Source: Verpa conica (Eukaryota; Ascomycota; Pezizomycetes; Pezizales; Morchellaceae). Taken from it: a DNA stretch of 64,000 nucleotides. The DNA lies in assembly GCA_033030425.1 (NCBI GenBank), contig JAUFSD010000025.1, positions 558,001-622,000 on the forward strand, written 5' to 3'. The notes beneath the pieces are model-generated. The model saw nothing but the letters and a program-made list of their open reading frames with translations. It was not told where the DNA came from and did not search any database. The position numbers were made by a program, and so were the translations under genes. Positions 46,024-58,663 of this stretch are shown here, one piece after another. Within the stretch, counting starts at the first letter, position 1. Every line of letters begins with the position of its first letter.

Positions 46024-47523
46024 TTACAACCCACTTACCCGGCTGACCCATAAATGTGTCGGTCCTTCAATTCCCATTTTCTTATCTCTCCTCCTCCATG
46101 CCCGATGTAGTTTCATTCCCGTCTCATGTATCTCCTTCTCCACATCTGCAAGCTCTTGAGATAGCTCTGCAAGCCGTCTATTCATGTCCTCCCTCGCAAC
46201 TGGATTATGCGTGCTCGGATTCGGTGGTAGTAGTTGTTGAAGATCCCACATCTCGCGCCTGATATCAGACTTCCGTGATGTAAGCTGCTCCTGTTCGTAT
46301 TCAAGCTGCTCAATATGATCACGGGGTTGGGTATCCTCTTTCGGGGGTGTTTTTGGTGGCGACGGCGGGTGTTGAAGTAATTGTGGAGGAGGAGGGTTTG
46401 AGGTGGTGGTCTTGGGAGTAGAGGTCATGTACTGGCTCGGAATCCTAGGGAGCGTTGGGACGCTCTCCGGTAGGGCTAACTCGCGGGGTGTTGGTAATGG
46501 CGCAAAGGTTGATTGGCGGATATGAAGCCTGATAGGTTCGTTGTACCTCGTAGCTACTGTGTTCACAGTCGTAACTGTATTGCTTCTCCGATGTAAGCCT
46601 TCACGCTCACGGCTGTCCAGCCAGTCATCAATTGATACAAAGTTAGGCGGCTTTGCAAGCGCAATGGGCGATGGCGCTTCAAGTGGGTCTAGGATGTCAT
46701 TTTGTCCTGATGTGTATGAAGGTGCATCGATCAGTCTCCGTCGCCCAGCGACCCTCTCCTTCACAACGTTCCCTAGTCCGAAACCTCTGCGGCTTGTAAT
46801 TGGTGCACTACCGTATTCCGGTGTAGTTGACTTCCCTCGAATAGTTTCACTCGAAGATTTCGCGCTTAGCGAGAATTCTGGGCTGTACGCTGGTGCTGGT
46901 TTCCGTTGTACGCCTTTTCGTTGTGGTGGACGAGAAGCTTTCATACCGTCGATTGTTTTTTGAGATCTAGTCGAGGATGCAGAAGAGCTGGGGTGTTTGA
47001 TTTTAAGAGGAGCTGGTGGTTTTATCTCGTCTTCCTCGCTCCTATCGCTGTCATCTTGTAGGCTGGTACCACTGTATAACCAAGGGTTAGTTTCATTTAA
47101 ACACAATGACGCCCATGCAACCGACCACAGGATGTTGCTCCTCCTGATATATACGAAACTTGTATAAGACCGAGCTATGTACGCAATAATGTCTAGGCAT
47201 AGGAAGAGCGGAAATCTGAAACGACGAGCATATCTCGAAGGAATAAAGATGAACGTCCTAGAGAGAATTTAAAAAAAGGTTACTTACACGCTCGGAATAT
47301 CTGGCAGGCCCTTGAAGCTCGCAATCTTATACCCGATACTATAAGGGTTACTCCCAATGCTTGGTAATGGGATCGGTCTCCCATCCAGCCCAAGAATCTG
47401 TCCAGTCAGATTCGTATTTGTGCTCTCCGTAAGTGTAGGATACCCAATTGCCGGTTCCTTAGGCCGAGTGTAGATAGGTAGTCGGTTGAACATTGTAGTG
47501 ATAGTGCTGGTGATTGTCGTCAT
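46024..47523 (-). CDS. Conserved fungal protein with C-terminal coiled coil, function unknown
   Basis: Two exons (47523-47288 and 47071-46024) joined across a 216-bp intron give 427 residues. The start region is MTTITSTITTMFNRLP. The middle is Ser/Pro/Thr-rich and probably disordered (PPPPQ, PPSPPKTPPK). The last 110 residues form a strong Glu/Arg-rich coiled coil (HIEQLEYEQEQLTSRKSDIR, RRLAELSQELADVEKEIHE), ending KLHRAWRRRDKK...THLWVSRVSG, which looks conserved among filamentous ascomycetes by my recollection. No catalytic motif. The intron is longer than most here; its ends are set by frame and by the TTATACAG acceptor. Confidence 0.7.
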
Positions 47524-49693
47524 TTTAGATTAGCCACAGATCAGACCCCCTTTATGTCAATCTATGATATGGATCAATGACAATGACGATGATGATCTAG
47601 AAATAATATCCTCCGTTTGTCCCTGGCAACTGGAAAGAGTAACGCGAAAAAGATAATTTAAATGCGGATGCTATTGTGCGAGTAGAGGGTGATACAAGGG
47701 AAACAAGTGAAACCAAGGTATCTTGATAATGCCAGAAAACAAAAATAGAAATGGAGAATATGTATATGTTTGCTGATGAATGAGTATGATGCGGTTGTGT
47801 AGGAAAGAATAAACCAAGGAAACAAGCAATATTGACAACAGAGGATCGAAGTAAAGGGAAGGGTGAGAAAAAATTAAATAGACAATGCGCAGAAGGGAAC
47901 CAAGGGATCAAGGGACCGAAAGTCAAAAGAGGGTAGAAGGCTTACACGAACCCTAGGTATGTTACTTTTAACGGCGTCTCCCCTTCCCTCTATAGAAAAG
48001 AAGTAAGGGAGATATGCTGAATTTGGGGGAACACGGCACGGGAGGCTCGACTAGCCAAGAAATATCTTTTTCCAGAAGCGCGAGATGAGTGGGGGAAGTG
48101 AATATGAATCGTAATATGCACTGATAACCGCTAGCCAACGATGGCGAAGTTTATTTCCTCTATTCGTTTTGAAAGTCCTTCCAAAGAGGACGGAACCTGC
48201 CTGTAACTTCCCCACAGTAGACCAGGGTTAGACCGCTATAGTCAAGGGCTTAGTTGACGAGGTACCGGTAGATGATCTTTTTTTACAACTGTCAGTGCGT
48301 TTTTTCGAGTGACCAAGATGTTTGTGATGTTGTACGATTGGTTGGTACCTTCTAGAGTAAGAGCACGGTGGGTTTCCTGGAGGGTGTGTGTGGGAAAAAA
48401 AAGGTGAAGAGAGAATTTTGATCGTCACGGGGGGTAGATATTTAGTAAGTGCTTGTGGACTACTAGGGGGGGTTCCTCCCTTTCTTGACTATTTTCCGTT
48501 TATTAGGAGGCCCCCAGCGTTTCCCTCAGTCCTTGGAATCTTGGAAAAATATCAAGATGAGGTTCAAAAATAGAATATCACGCATGTAATTTCTGAAGAG
48601 AGAGGTAATGCACAAGGGAGGTGAGTAGGTGGGAAGCCGGATGGCTAGAATGGAGGGGGTCCATTCTACCGGTGGGGAATGTGCTATGCAATTCTATGCA
48701 TGGATGTACTTGGGTACCTAAGTGGGAATTTCTGGAAGCGCGCGGATGGGAGGTGAGAAAGGGTGGGACGGGGATAAGGAATGTATTTCCCTCCGGAGAT
48801 GACAAGACGACCGCAGCAGTCATGTGGTTTCTGTGAAATTTGGTATCTAGTCATGTCATACTAAAGGTGTCATGAAGGCCATGGAGACACGTACAAACAG
48901 TTGATCCAATACGATTAGAGATAACCACAAAAACAAAAGTTAGCTTGACGTTGAGTGGGCCTATCAGGTAGAGAACTAGTTGGACCAAGCATTTCGATAA
49001 TCTCCGCTGTGCGCGACACGCGTGGCTTTTTATGTGCTTGAGTCGACGTTATGTCTTCTTTTTTATTTCAGAATAGTAATTTCTGGGGGCGAGGAGAATT
49101 TGCAGGAGGGGATCTCGGAGCGTCGGGTGTTTAGCGACAGGCGAAGGGGTTACAGCCTCTAAAGGGAGACGAAAAATCGCCTCGCATGTCTCCTGCAAAG
49201 ACATGGGACGCCAACAGCCGCACCGCCTTCTCTGATGGAGCCCCCCGGACAAGTTTAGCCATGATGATAATATGTAGAGAATATGGTAAAAAATATCGAT
49301 CTTCTTGCTGGATGCTGTGCTGAATGCTTAGAGGTTGGAGTTTATTCTCGCGCGGCGTTCTATGGAGGTGCTGACACAAAGCTTTAAGCTTTTGATTCGA
49401 TTCGTGTTGATGTTAGCAGGTGACATAATATGCATGCGTCCCTGAATATCTAGGCCCGCTCCTATCCCTAGGTAAGCTGCCATAGGGGCTGGAAACGACT
49501 ACTAAATATCTGGACATTCTATTCCTCATGTCAGTTCTCAAGCGAAGTTTGAGAAGCACTTTAGCATAATCATTGGCACATTGGGCCATCATGAAGATTC
49601 GTCAGGTGCTTCACCCCTGGATAACCACTCTTTCGAGACCAGGGACTTAACCGACACTGAGACATCTTACCTAGAGGCTGGAGGATGAAGGTA

Positions 49694-49831
49694 CAGTCGT
49701 ACCTCAATATGCCGGATCCCTTGCTGTCCCGTACGAAATGCCCTGACACATTTTCTGTACTACAAAATAAATTTGCTATCCCGTACGAAATCCTCTAGGT
49801 GCTTGGCATCCGGCATATCGAGGTGCGACTG
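49694..49831. mobile_element. Pogo/Fot-like MITE (138 bp)
   Basis: Inverted repeats of about 25 bp (CAGTCGTACCTCAATATGCC and the complement of the right end, CAGTCGCACCTCGATATGCC) are flanked by TA (49692-49693, 49832-49833). The interior has a direct repeat of TCCCGTACGAAAT. The termini resemble fungal pogo-family elements; no coding capacity. Confidence 0.8.
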
Positions 49832-50003
49832 TAGTTTGTTCACTCGCTGAACCCTGTAGTAGGAGTGAACCTGGACTAATAACTCGGGAGAGATCCAACA
49901 AGGATGGTGCTAATGTCGTTTCCGAGTTACTGTATGGGTGCGCGTAGCAACCAGAACACCTGTCACCTAATCCAGTAAACGTCACTGGAATTAACCTCAA
50001 CCT

Positions 50004-50072
50004 CCAGTGCCTCCATCACCACTATAGCCTCCATCACCACCATCACCACCATCACCACCATCACCACACCAC
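50004..50072. repeat. (CACCAT)n microsatellite
   Basis: A run of CATCACCAC units just upstream of DAP1. It could encode His/Thr but lies outside any supported frame. Confidence 0.85.
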
Positions 50073-50113
50073 TAAAAACTGAAGAAGAGAAATAATAATA
50101 AACCTTTAATATT

Positions 50114-50693
50114 ATGCCACACCAATCTCCTTCTGCCGTAGAGGCACAAGCGTTTGCCTACCCTCTTCTCTACACTTCTCTATCACCAATACTAACACCT
50201 ATTATCACTAACTACATGTAGGCTCTCCATCTTCACCCCCGTAAATTTAATACTCCTTTCGTTGGCCGTGTATATAATCTATACCCGTCTTCGCCCTGCC
50301 CCTGCCATCGCCATCAAGCATGACCCACCTCTCGTCTTCCGTACCTTCACACCTAAAACCCTTAGCCCCTACAACGGTACTACGGATCCACACGTCTACC
50401 TTGCTGTTCAAAATCGTGTATTCGATGTAACTGCAGGGAAGTCTTTTTATGGGCCAGGTGGGCCATACTCCAACTTTGCAGGCCGCGACGCGTCGAGGGG
50501 GTTAGCGAAGAATAGCTTCGATGAAGAGATGTTGACGGCTCTTGATAAGCCGATTGATACTCTGTTAGATCTGACCGACGAAGAGAAGGAGAGTCTGGCG
50601 GGGTGGGCAAGCCATTTTGAAGGAAAATATTTGCTTGTAGGAAGATTGGTGGAGGAGGGAAGTGCCGAGGCTGATGTAGCAAAAGGGGAGTAA
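50114..50693 (+). CDS. DAP1: Dap1 / PGRMC-type cytochrome b5-like heme protein
   Basis: Dap1 binds heme and supports ergosterol synthesis by helping P450 Erg11; it is anchored in the ER membrane. Exon 1 (50114-50151) and exon 2 (50222-50693) join in phase across a 70-bp intron with a CACTAAC branch site, giving 169 residues. A single N-terminal membrane segment (VNLILLSLAVYIIYTRL) is followed by the cytochrome b5-like steroid/heme-binding fold: VYLAVQNRVFDVTAGKSFYG, GPYSNFAGRDASRGLA and the acidic helix region LDLTDEEKESLAGW. The Tyr residues near GKSFYGPGGPY fit the family's heme ligand region. Exon 1 and the GTTTGC donor are inferred from frame; without exon 1 the protein would lack an ATG. 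Confidence 0.85.
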
Positions 50694-53600
50694 GAATTCG
50701 TCCAATACAAAGGGCATGGTAAATTTTTGGCCTCAACCAATGATATGCTAGGATTTGGGTCTTACATTGAGATACAATGAATTACGACTTAATATAAAAG
50801 AAACTTCTGAAAATTGCAATCTCACAGGAAATATATTTCATTTTACTCCTTGTCTTCTGGACGACTCAACCTCTTTGTTCACTATAATGAGGGGGGGACC
50901 TTGTTCATTTTTGTAGGCTCTGCCATAGGCTGGCCACACGAGAAATGCCGCTCAATATCTACCAAATGTTCTATCTCTCAAACAACCTATCAATTTCATA
51001 AATAGGCTATGGAATCAAGTAAAATGAGAGAAATTTCTCCTAGTTCACGTACCCTATCATAGGTAGAAAAGGCTAGCTCTAAACTATTAGGAAACGGCGA
51101 TTTTTGCATATAAAAATAGGCTATATATAAGCATTGTCGAATCTTGATAGACTATGGCTGGATACGGGTTATAAATCTCTTTGCTAAAAAAGATCATATT
51201 AGGCTCGTTGATTAGCTAGTGCTGTGATTGATCATGGTGTTGACGCCAATTGTAGAATGGGTATATGGATAATATAGAGAGTATGACTTAGAGGTCTACC
51301 AGGCAACAGGATCATATACCATACAAGGGCTAGCTCATCTAAGAATGATCCAGTCCACTCAAGAAAGCTTATGTATTTTCGCATATTGAAGGGTTTTCAA
51401 ATCAATACTGCAGATGACGAATTTGGGGGCTTGATATAAAACTATTCGCTATTTTAGGAGTGCTTTGCCACTGTCTATAGCTCCCCCTTATAGCTTGACT
51501 TATATATGCAGTAGTTCCTTCTAGATTGGCACAAAATACCTATAAGAGCTATATATATATGGTACTTAGGAGGATATGATATATTAATGACACCTACAGG
51601 ATGCATACAATACCAGGCTATTTTTGATCATTATATGTCAAAATAATAGTGGTAGCAGCTTTTCCGATATAGCAAACCGTTCTCTAGTAGACCGGTCTAT
51701 ATTTCAGAAACATTCATAGATAAGCGGCGTCCCCCCAATTGACAAGAATAGAGTTAGAGGCATGTCTATACAAGATTTCTTTAGTATTTTAGGGGGACAG
51801 AAATAACTGCAAATTCACATAGTGACAATAACTCACCTCCACCGCATGAAACTAATTAGAAAAGATGATAACTTTACGCGCATAATAAAATACATCATTG
51901 GGAGCCTCTCTTTGCCAGGGAGAAGATTCACTGTACTATTTGGGAGTTTCCATTCACGGGGTCCTTGGTAGCGCCTAAAAGCTACTTTGTGCTTTTATTA
52001 GGTATTTTAATTCAGTAGAAAGCATCACTGCAGGTATAGATACCACATCGAATTCTATTTGATATGCAAAGGAAGAAGGGTTTTTGGTTCCTGCTGTATC
52101 AGGTTGTTTTTTGTGGTCTTGAAGAACTACAATATATATAGTAAGCCTAGGTAATCAACAAGATATTTTTCTATGGTAAAAATTTTCATCTAGTATTATT
52201 CTTTAGACCAATATATTATTAGACTGATTTATTTGCTCTTGTGGTTGTGGTGGTACTTCTAGTCGATCCGCGGTTATTTTTGTCCCCATACAAGAATAAC
52301 GAATAAGGCGCGGCTCTGAGAAGTCTAAGTATGGGTTTCACTAGGTCATCTTCTCTCTTAAGGTTACTGGGAACTATGAGTGTGCAGGGCTAAAAAATGT
52401 TCACTACTACCCTAGTAAACGCTGAAAGTCCTTTGTTTTAGAAAACAAAAAATACTAGATACGAAAAAAGCAAGAATCTGGTGCCATGGCCGGAAGGCTG
52501 CTCTACATACTTAACGAGTTAAACTGGGGGGGGGGGTTGTCTGAAGACTAAAGAAACCACTTTAGTACGCACGTGCTCAATTTTATCTCACCGCTCACAA
52601 AGTGTGTAATTAGAAATAGCTATATTAACCTTGTAGAAATTTAAACACCAACATTTCTGAGGGGTTTTGTAAAAGTTATACGATATATATAGTACTACTG
52701 CTAATATTTATAGCATAAAAAGTATACCTACATTTATTCGACACTTTTCATAGTCAGAGGTCTGAAGATGCGTGAAATAATAAGGTAGGGCATGAAAGCT
52801 ATATATACCCTATAATATAGTCTTGCAAGAAAGGTACTCTAGCTTATATGGAAGCGTAAGTCAGTCAAAAGTCTGTTTACTACTAGTAGCAATTATAGTA
52901 CAAATACAAGATTCCAGTGCTTGTATGTGCTATCTTCACTAAAAGTACAGGGTGCTAGATTCAGTGAAGATAGCGCGTACAAGTGCTGGAATCTAGCGTT
53001 TTTGTACTTTAATCTACCGGTGATGGTAAATAAACCTTTGACCGATTGATGCTTCCATAGATGAATAGGTTTTATTAAATCAAGGTTGCGTAGTGCAGGT
53101 GGAAACTAATTATAGGTTTTATGGAGAGGCTTTGTATGGACCAGTGGCTGAAACAATGGCGAATTTGGCAGAGAGGATAGGTTAAGCGAGGGAGGAAGAG
53201 GAGCTGGTTTGTTTCGAAACGACCGAGTGATTTTCGGTGATTGAATGTGTTGAGATTTTAAAGGTCTTTACAAGAGTCGCAGAAGGCTTAGAGAGGACAG
53301 GTTCTTCTCTGGGATAGATAAGAGTATAAGGGATATTATTTTAGCAGGATCCCAGGACTGTCAGAAATTTGACTACAGAATACGTGCGAAGGACAAATAC
53401 GCAGATGCACGGCAAACAAGCGGCCAACTCAAGGCCTTTTTAATTCCAGAAAGATTCTAGACCATTTTTAATACCACAATATTAATCTATGGTTGATTGT
53501 ACGTCATTTATGATATCACAAGGGTGAAGTGGGGCAGGTAGGCTGCTTTTGCCATATATTCTAAAGATGTCACTTTTTTCGGGTTCGACTTAATCCCGTT

Positions 53601-54781
53601 GCTACAATCGAGGGGATAGTTAGCTAGACATCGCGATCCCAAAATCCTAACTAATATCTACGTTTAATATGTATATAGCTATCAAAACCACACGAGACCT
53701 TCCTAAGGGCTTTTCAACTCGTTAGTCCCGACCCGGCCCTAGACTGGCGTATTTCTCATCAATCATCACTTTTATTCTGCCTACAGGGACCTTCGATTCA
53801 ATTTTTTTCTCCTTAAAACGAATTGGTTATTTAGTTGAAACTAGATAGCTTGAGACACTAAATATTTAAAACCTAACCCTAAGTGTTTAAGTCGCCTCAA
53901 ACCTAGTGGAGTAAATACCACTATCCATAATATTCCATGTCACTCATTTCTCAAACAACGAAGCTTATTACTATCTTTCTACACTATCCTCTTAAAAGGG
54001 TACTCTCACAATCATACTTTAAATTCTAGTGTTTAATTCGCAAAATAAAAGTACTTGTACTCAATGAATAACAAAAGGCATATCACCCAGTTGCTTTCGA
54101 ACACAATCCTTCATCTTTATATAGCTCCGAGAAGGATGCTCTCCTGTTTATGAGTGGACTTGTAGAGGGGTTTACTACTAGTGGTATCGTTCTGCGGTAG
54201 CTAGTGGGGTAACGGTGGATACTAATAACAGTGGAGTGGTAACTAATGCGAACCACGGATATGAGGGTATGCCGAAGAGTGTGGCTAAAGGTTTTTATGA
54301 AAGAGTCAAGAGATTCTTAGGTTGAATACCTTGGCCAGTAGGCTCCATGTATCTGATTAATTAATTAATTCAAGAGATTCTTGGAGGGATTGGATGGTGA
54401 TTATAATTAGATAGTGGTGGTTAGAACTAGGTTTGAGGGGTTATCATTCTCATGCCTTTTTAAATTTTGTTTCGACGAGCAAAGTACGCGAGAAGCTATG
54501 AAGCCCGCCCCCTTAGAAACGCACTATGTATCAATATCCCAATAGATATACTATTGGACGAGTGATAATGAATAAAAGTCAATAGGACAGAACAGCTACA
54601 GCACTTCCACCTTCTAAACCTGGTACTTCTTAATTTATTCTTTTATATAAAGTCTCACTAAATCGTTTTGGCAGAAGACAAAAAAAGCCTATAAGGTTCT
54701 TCCGATCTGTGTCAACTCAAACGACTAAAAAGAAAAGCAGAAATTAATCATCATAGAAAACTCACTATCCAGTTTTTATTT
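50694..54781. other. Long AT-rich gene-poor region
   Basis: About 4 kb with no ORF of note, high AT content and frequent stops on both strands, as in old or mutated repeats. A foldback structure lies at 52897-53009, a G(10) run near 52527, and a single CCTAACCCTAA near 53875. No relic could be assigned to a named family. Confidence 0.55.
52897..53009. repeat. Foldback inverted repeat (about 113 bp)
   Basis: Left arm 52897-52940 and right arm 52963-53009 are imperfectly complementary over about 45 bp (for example TTCCAGTGCTTGTATGTGC with GCGCGTACAAGTGCTGGAA), separated by about 22 bp. It could be a short foldback MITE or form a hairpin if transcribed. Confidence 0.7.
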
Positions 54782-56265
54782 TTACAACTGGTTAGCAGTG
54801 TTGAAGTCGGTCAATGCTTCCTTGACACGAGCGGTCATAGTTTTCTCGCCCTCGCGGACCCAGACACGGGGACTGAAAGAGAAACATAGATTAGACTCTG
54901 GTTTTGATAGGGGATACTAAAAGGGCTACTTACTCGAAGTATTTCTTGTTAGGCTTGTCATCACCATCAGGGTTTCCGACTTGTTGTGACAGATAGTCTT
55001 TCTTATTGAGAACATAGTCACGAATACCGGTCAAGTAGGCGTACCTTTTTACGACGTTACTCAAAACTCCATTATCTTTTACTCACCTACCATAGAACAG
55101 AAGAAACTTACTGTAAGTCAGTATCCAGGTTCACTTTGATAACACCATTCTCAATGCCTTGCCTAAACTCCTCCTTAGATGACCCAGAGCCCCCGTGGAA
55201 GACAAGAAATAGTGGCTTCTCCTCAGTACTGCTGATCTTCTTCTTGGTGTACGTTTGGTGCTTTCCGAGAAGCTCTGGGTGCAACTTTACATTCCCGGGT
55301 TTGTACACACCGTGGACATTTCCGAAAGCAGCGGCGATAGAGAAGTACTGGGAGACAGAAGAGAGAGCAGTGTATACATCATAGATGTCTTCTGGTTGTG
55401 TGTAGAGGGAGTTGTTGTCGACGCCAGTGTTATCGACACCGTCCTCCTCGCCCCCAGTGATGCCAATTTCCTGCATTACTTAGCTAGAAGTTCGTTAAAT
55501 AATTCAAAGAAGCGAAGCAACAAACCATCTCAAGCCACTGCTTCATGGGTGCAGCGCGCTGTGCGTACTTCTTGGTGATAGCAATGTTCTCCTCCTTCTC
55601 CTCCTCAGACAAATCAATCATATGGGATGAGAAAAGAGGCTCCCCATGCTCAGCGAAGTACTTCTCATCCGCATCAAGCATACCGTCCAACCATGGGAGA
55701 AGCTTTTTAGCGCAGTGATCGGTGTGGAGGACGACTGGGATGCCGTAGGCTGGAGCAATGGAGCGGATGTAGTGGGCTGCGGAGATGGCACCGGAGATTG
55801 AGGCAAATTGATCAGCGTTAGAGACACCCTGTGCGGGAGGGGGGTTAGTTAAGTTCTTGAGGCTTGTAGAGGGCATGGGACGAACCTTTCCTGCAAAGTA
55901 GGCGGCACCTCCCTGAGACATTTGGATGATGATAGGGGATTTTGCATCACGGGCGGCCTCTAGGGAAGCGACGACAGTCGAAGAGGATGTGACGTTCTAT
56001 GTTTTTATTCATAAGCTCTCCCACCCTATAACGCTTCTATGTGTTAATAAACTTACGATGGCAGGAATAGCGAATTTTTTTTCCTTTGCATACTTGAAAA
56101 GCTATTTTTGTTGGGTTTAGTTAGTTAACCCAGATATAGAAAGTAGCCATCCAATAAAGTGGGATGAAAAACGATGATGCATGGTGGGGCAATGAGCCTT
56201 ACATTCAAAACATCATCACCGACGATAACACCGGACTTCCTAGTAAGAACGTCGAGAGCGCCCAT
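54782..56265 (-). CDS. FBA1: Fructose-bisphosphate aldolase, class II
   Basis: This zinc enzyme cleaves fructose-1,6-bisphosphate in glycolysis and makes it in gluconeogenesis. Seven exons (56265-56203, 56101-56057, 55996-55886, 55828-55526, 55470-55112, 55044-54934, 54872-54782) give 360 residues, exactly the family length. Motifs: IPAINVTSSSTV, VVLHTDHCAKK (zinc His), ITGGEEDGV, GNVHGVYKPGN (zinc His), VFHGGSGS and NLDTDLQ. The last two exons encode the C-terminus (YLTGIRDYVLNKK, DPRVWVREGE). All introns are 55-101 bp with standard ends. The intron density is high for such a well-expressed gene. No damage seen. Confidence 0.96.
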
Positions 56266-57072
56266 TTTAATAATTCTAGCAGAAGTTTTATTAGACGATA
56301 AACTTCTTGAGTAAGGACTTAGGCTTTTGATGAGATGTTTGGGTGAGGAATGGAGATAGTGGGAGTAAATATTCCTAACAAATAACCCTATGTAGCCCAC
56401 ACACAAAGTAAAGAAGGGGGCAAAAAGGATGAGTAAGGTCGAGAGCTCACCGGAATCGGAAGAGAGAATGAGTTTACAAGTCTTTTTATTTCTGTTGAGT
56501 AGTGTCACTTTAAATGTAGGAGATGAGGGGGACTGGGTGGTTTATGTAGACTTTGGTTAATGGCGGGGTTGTTTTTGCACGGCAAGAGATAGACAGGGGT
56601 CTCAGAGATACCACCTCTTATTTTTTCACTGTATTCTGTATGACGTACTGGAAACTGGAAATATCTCATCACGTTGATTGTTTTTATTTTTGCGGCGCAT
56701 ACGGGATGATTGCCGTCGCAGTGGTAGCCGTACCCTTTACACATACTTCGCCTTGTCGTCTGATGGACCAATGCTTTTCTTCTCTTTTCTCCCCCAATTT
56801 GCTACACAAACGTAAGTGATCCAGCTAACATACATGTATATACAACCCCCACGTAGATGGTGGGGAATGGTAAAACAAATGATACAGAGAAAGAAAGAAA
56901 TAATTAACTAATTCTTTTTACATGGTTATTTCGTTGATAGCTCTCTAAATGTATAGATAGATGATCTCATGCGTCCACCAGCTGATATCCACTAATAATA
57001 CACATATAGAGGGGGTCTTATCCTCAAGTGATTCAACTATTTCAATGTGTATTCTTCAACTTTTGCCTCCGC
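56266..57072. other. Spacer upstream of FBA1
   Basis: About 800 bp between FBA1's start and the 3' end of the bL9m gene; should contain the aldolase promoter. ORFs here have no family resemblance. Confidence 0.5.
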
Positions 57073-58011
57073 CTATGTCTCCTGCCTCTGAACAGTGGCC
57101 CTCCTCTTAATAAAATCGTTCGTTCCCTTCATCTTAATCTCAAACTCATACTCTCCAATCATCTTGATCTTATCCCCCTCTACGCCCATCAATTCAATTT
57201 GATCTGGCGTGATAACAATCCTTGATCCCTCCTGCCCGTTTGCAGCGGAAACCATCCTTACTGCACTTGCAATATCAACTGTAGAGACCGAACCATGGAG
57301 AGAAGGGTCTGTTGGAGAGATGGTTGCGCTGGAGAACTGGAGGGAGGGAGGAAGAAGGGCCTCGAGGATGGCAATTGATTGTGTGGGCTGTGTCGAGTGC
57401 TGTTAGTAACTCTGTAGTTGGTTTGGGGCAAGAAGTGAGCGTACCGAAAGGAGGGACACGGAGGCCTTGGACCTCTTTGGTGTGACGGTATCAGCGAGGA
57501 AAAAGAAGTCGCGTTGAGGGGCTTCGTCACGAGGTATCTTTTTGAGCTCAGTGTAGTGGACATAGTCTGCTACCTTCTGGGGATACCTGGAGAGTAAATT
57601 CAGTATGGACTCAGGATTCTCCGTATAGGTTATAAATTTCATATAGTAGGTAAAAGTTCTATCCCTATCTCTCTACCAAAATACGTGACGCCGAACATAC
57701 CAGAGGTCTAGGATAGTTAGCCGGCGAAAATGTTTATAAGCAAAATTGAGAAAACTCACTCCTCATCCTCCCCCTCGCAACTGGAATCAAAGATCCTGTC
57801 ATTTCAAATCCATCAGAAAAGTGTGTCTCATATGAAATCTCATCAGGCAATTCTGTATACCAGCTCTCCCAAACTTCGGTACATCTTTTAGTAGTCTAAC
57901 AGTGACTGTAGTGACCTTCGCAATCTTCTTCTTCCCCCGAATTTGCTGAAATGCGCCGCCGGCAAGTTGTCGGATGCAAGATGGGCACTTCAGGACGCCG
58001 AAGAATGCCAT
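57073..58011 (-). CDS. MRPL50: Mitochondrial ribosomal protein bL9m
   Basis: This is a large-subunit protein of the mitochondrial ribosome. Five exons keep frame: 58011-57861, 57795-57760, 57707-57701, 57586-57445 and 57387-57073, giving 216 residues. The N-terminal L9 domain is clear: RGKKKIAKVTTVTVRLLKDV, PKFGRAGSLIPVARGRMRN, LWYPQKVADY. The Asn-Leu-Trp of that block is encoded by a 7-nt microexon (57701-57707) between two introns. The C-terminal half (PTQSIAILEALLPP, SRIVITPDQIELMGVEGDK) is the extension seen in filamentous fungi. The N-terminus is basic and could serve as a mitochondrial targeting signal. The gene is divergent from the Ubp16-type gene. Confidence 0.85.
57701..57707 (-). 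other. 7-nt microexon of the bL9m gene
   Basis: ACCTCTG completes Asn, encodes Leu and begins Trp. It is bounded by CCTAG upstream and GTATGT downstream. Without it the RMRNLWYP block of ribosomal protein L9 cannot be built in frame from the flanking exons. Confidence 0.72.
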
Positions 58012-58663
58012 TGAGACCCGTAATGGCTGTGGTGAATCGTTGTATCAATAATAGTGGTTGTCCCTTACGTTGGATTTAGGATCTCAAGAGTCTTAGGGCG
58101 CTGAAGCCGCCTCAACGCGGGGAAGGCACTACACTCTAAAAATATATACAGCGAAGTAAGAACCCACCCAATGAGAGTAGAGACGCATTTATTATCAGTT
58201 TCATACATCTTGAACTCTATAAACTCGCTACTGGAAATAAAATGCTGTGTATTGGTGGAAAATGATCGGACGAAACAATACAATCTTCCGGCTGACAAAC
58301 GACCCACCCCTCCCTCCAAGACAGCCAGCGCCGGGAGTGATTTTCTTTTGCAGATATGGCCCCTCATTCTGTGTGGCTCCCTGCAGTCCCACGTCGCCGC
58401 CCACCTGGTAGCTAAGAGCTGATCAGACATCACGATCCACAACTTCCGGTTCATTGTTTATCGCGAGCAATATCATCCCAAGCAAGATAAAAGGCCACGC
58501 GTCGAATACGAGAAAGAAGCGTCCTCAATCGCAAAGTAAAATAATTTTGATCTAAAAAACACATAAACTACTGTAAATATCACAAATCCCTTGTGATGAA
58601 AGCCACTCATCCCTGGCTCCCTTTTTCGCCATAGTTCAGAAACAAATCCAGAAACAACCCAGA
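58012..58663. promoter_or_regulatory. Divergent promoter region, bL9m and Ubp16-type genes
   Basis: This 652-bp interval separates two head-to-head genes whose products both relate to mitochondria (ribosome and outer-membrane deubiquitinase, the latter by family). No ORF with family resemblance was seen. Confidence 0.5.

Larger units (their letters stand above)
47524..50113. other. Spacer with a pogo-like MITE and a hexanucleotide repeat
   Basis: About 2.6 kb without a supported gene. The left part should hold the promoter of the coiled-coil protein gene. ORFs at 47597-47926, 48228-48836 and 49049-49379 have no family resemblance. The right end precedes DAP1. Confidence 0.5.

Noticed and set aside
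53870..53885. CCTAACCCTAA considered as telomeric repeat
   Set aside because: Only one partial double unit; no tandem array.
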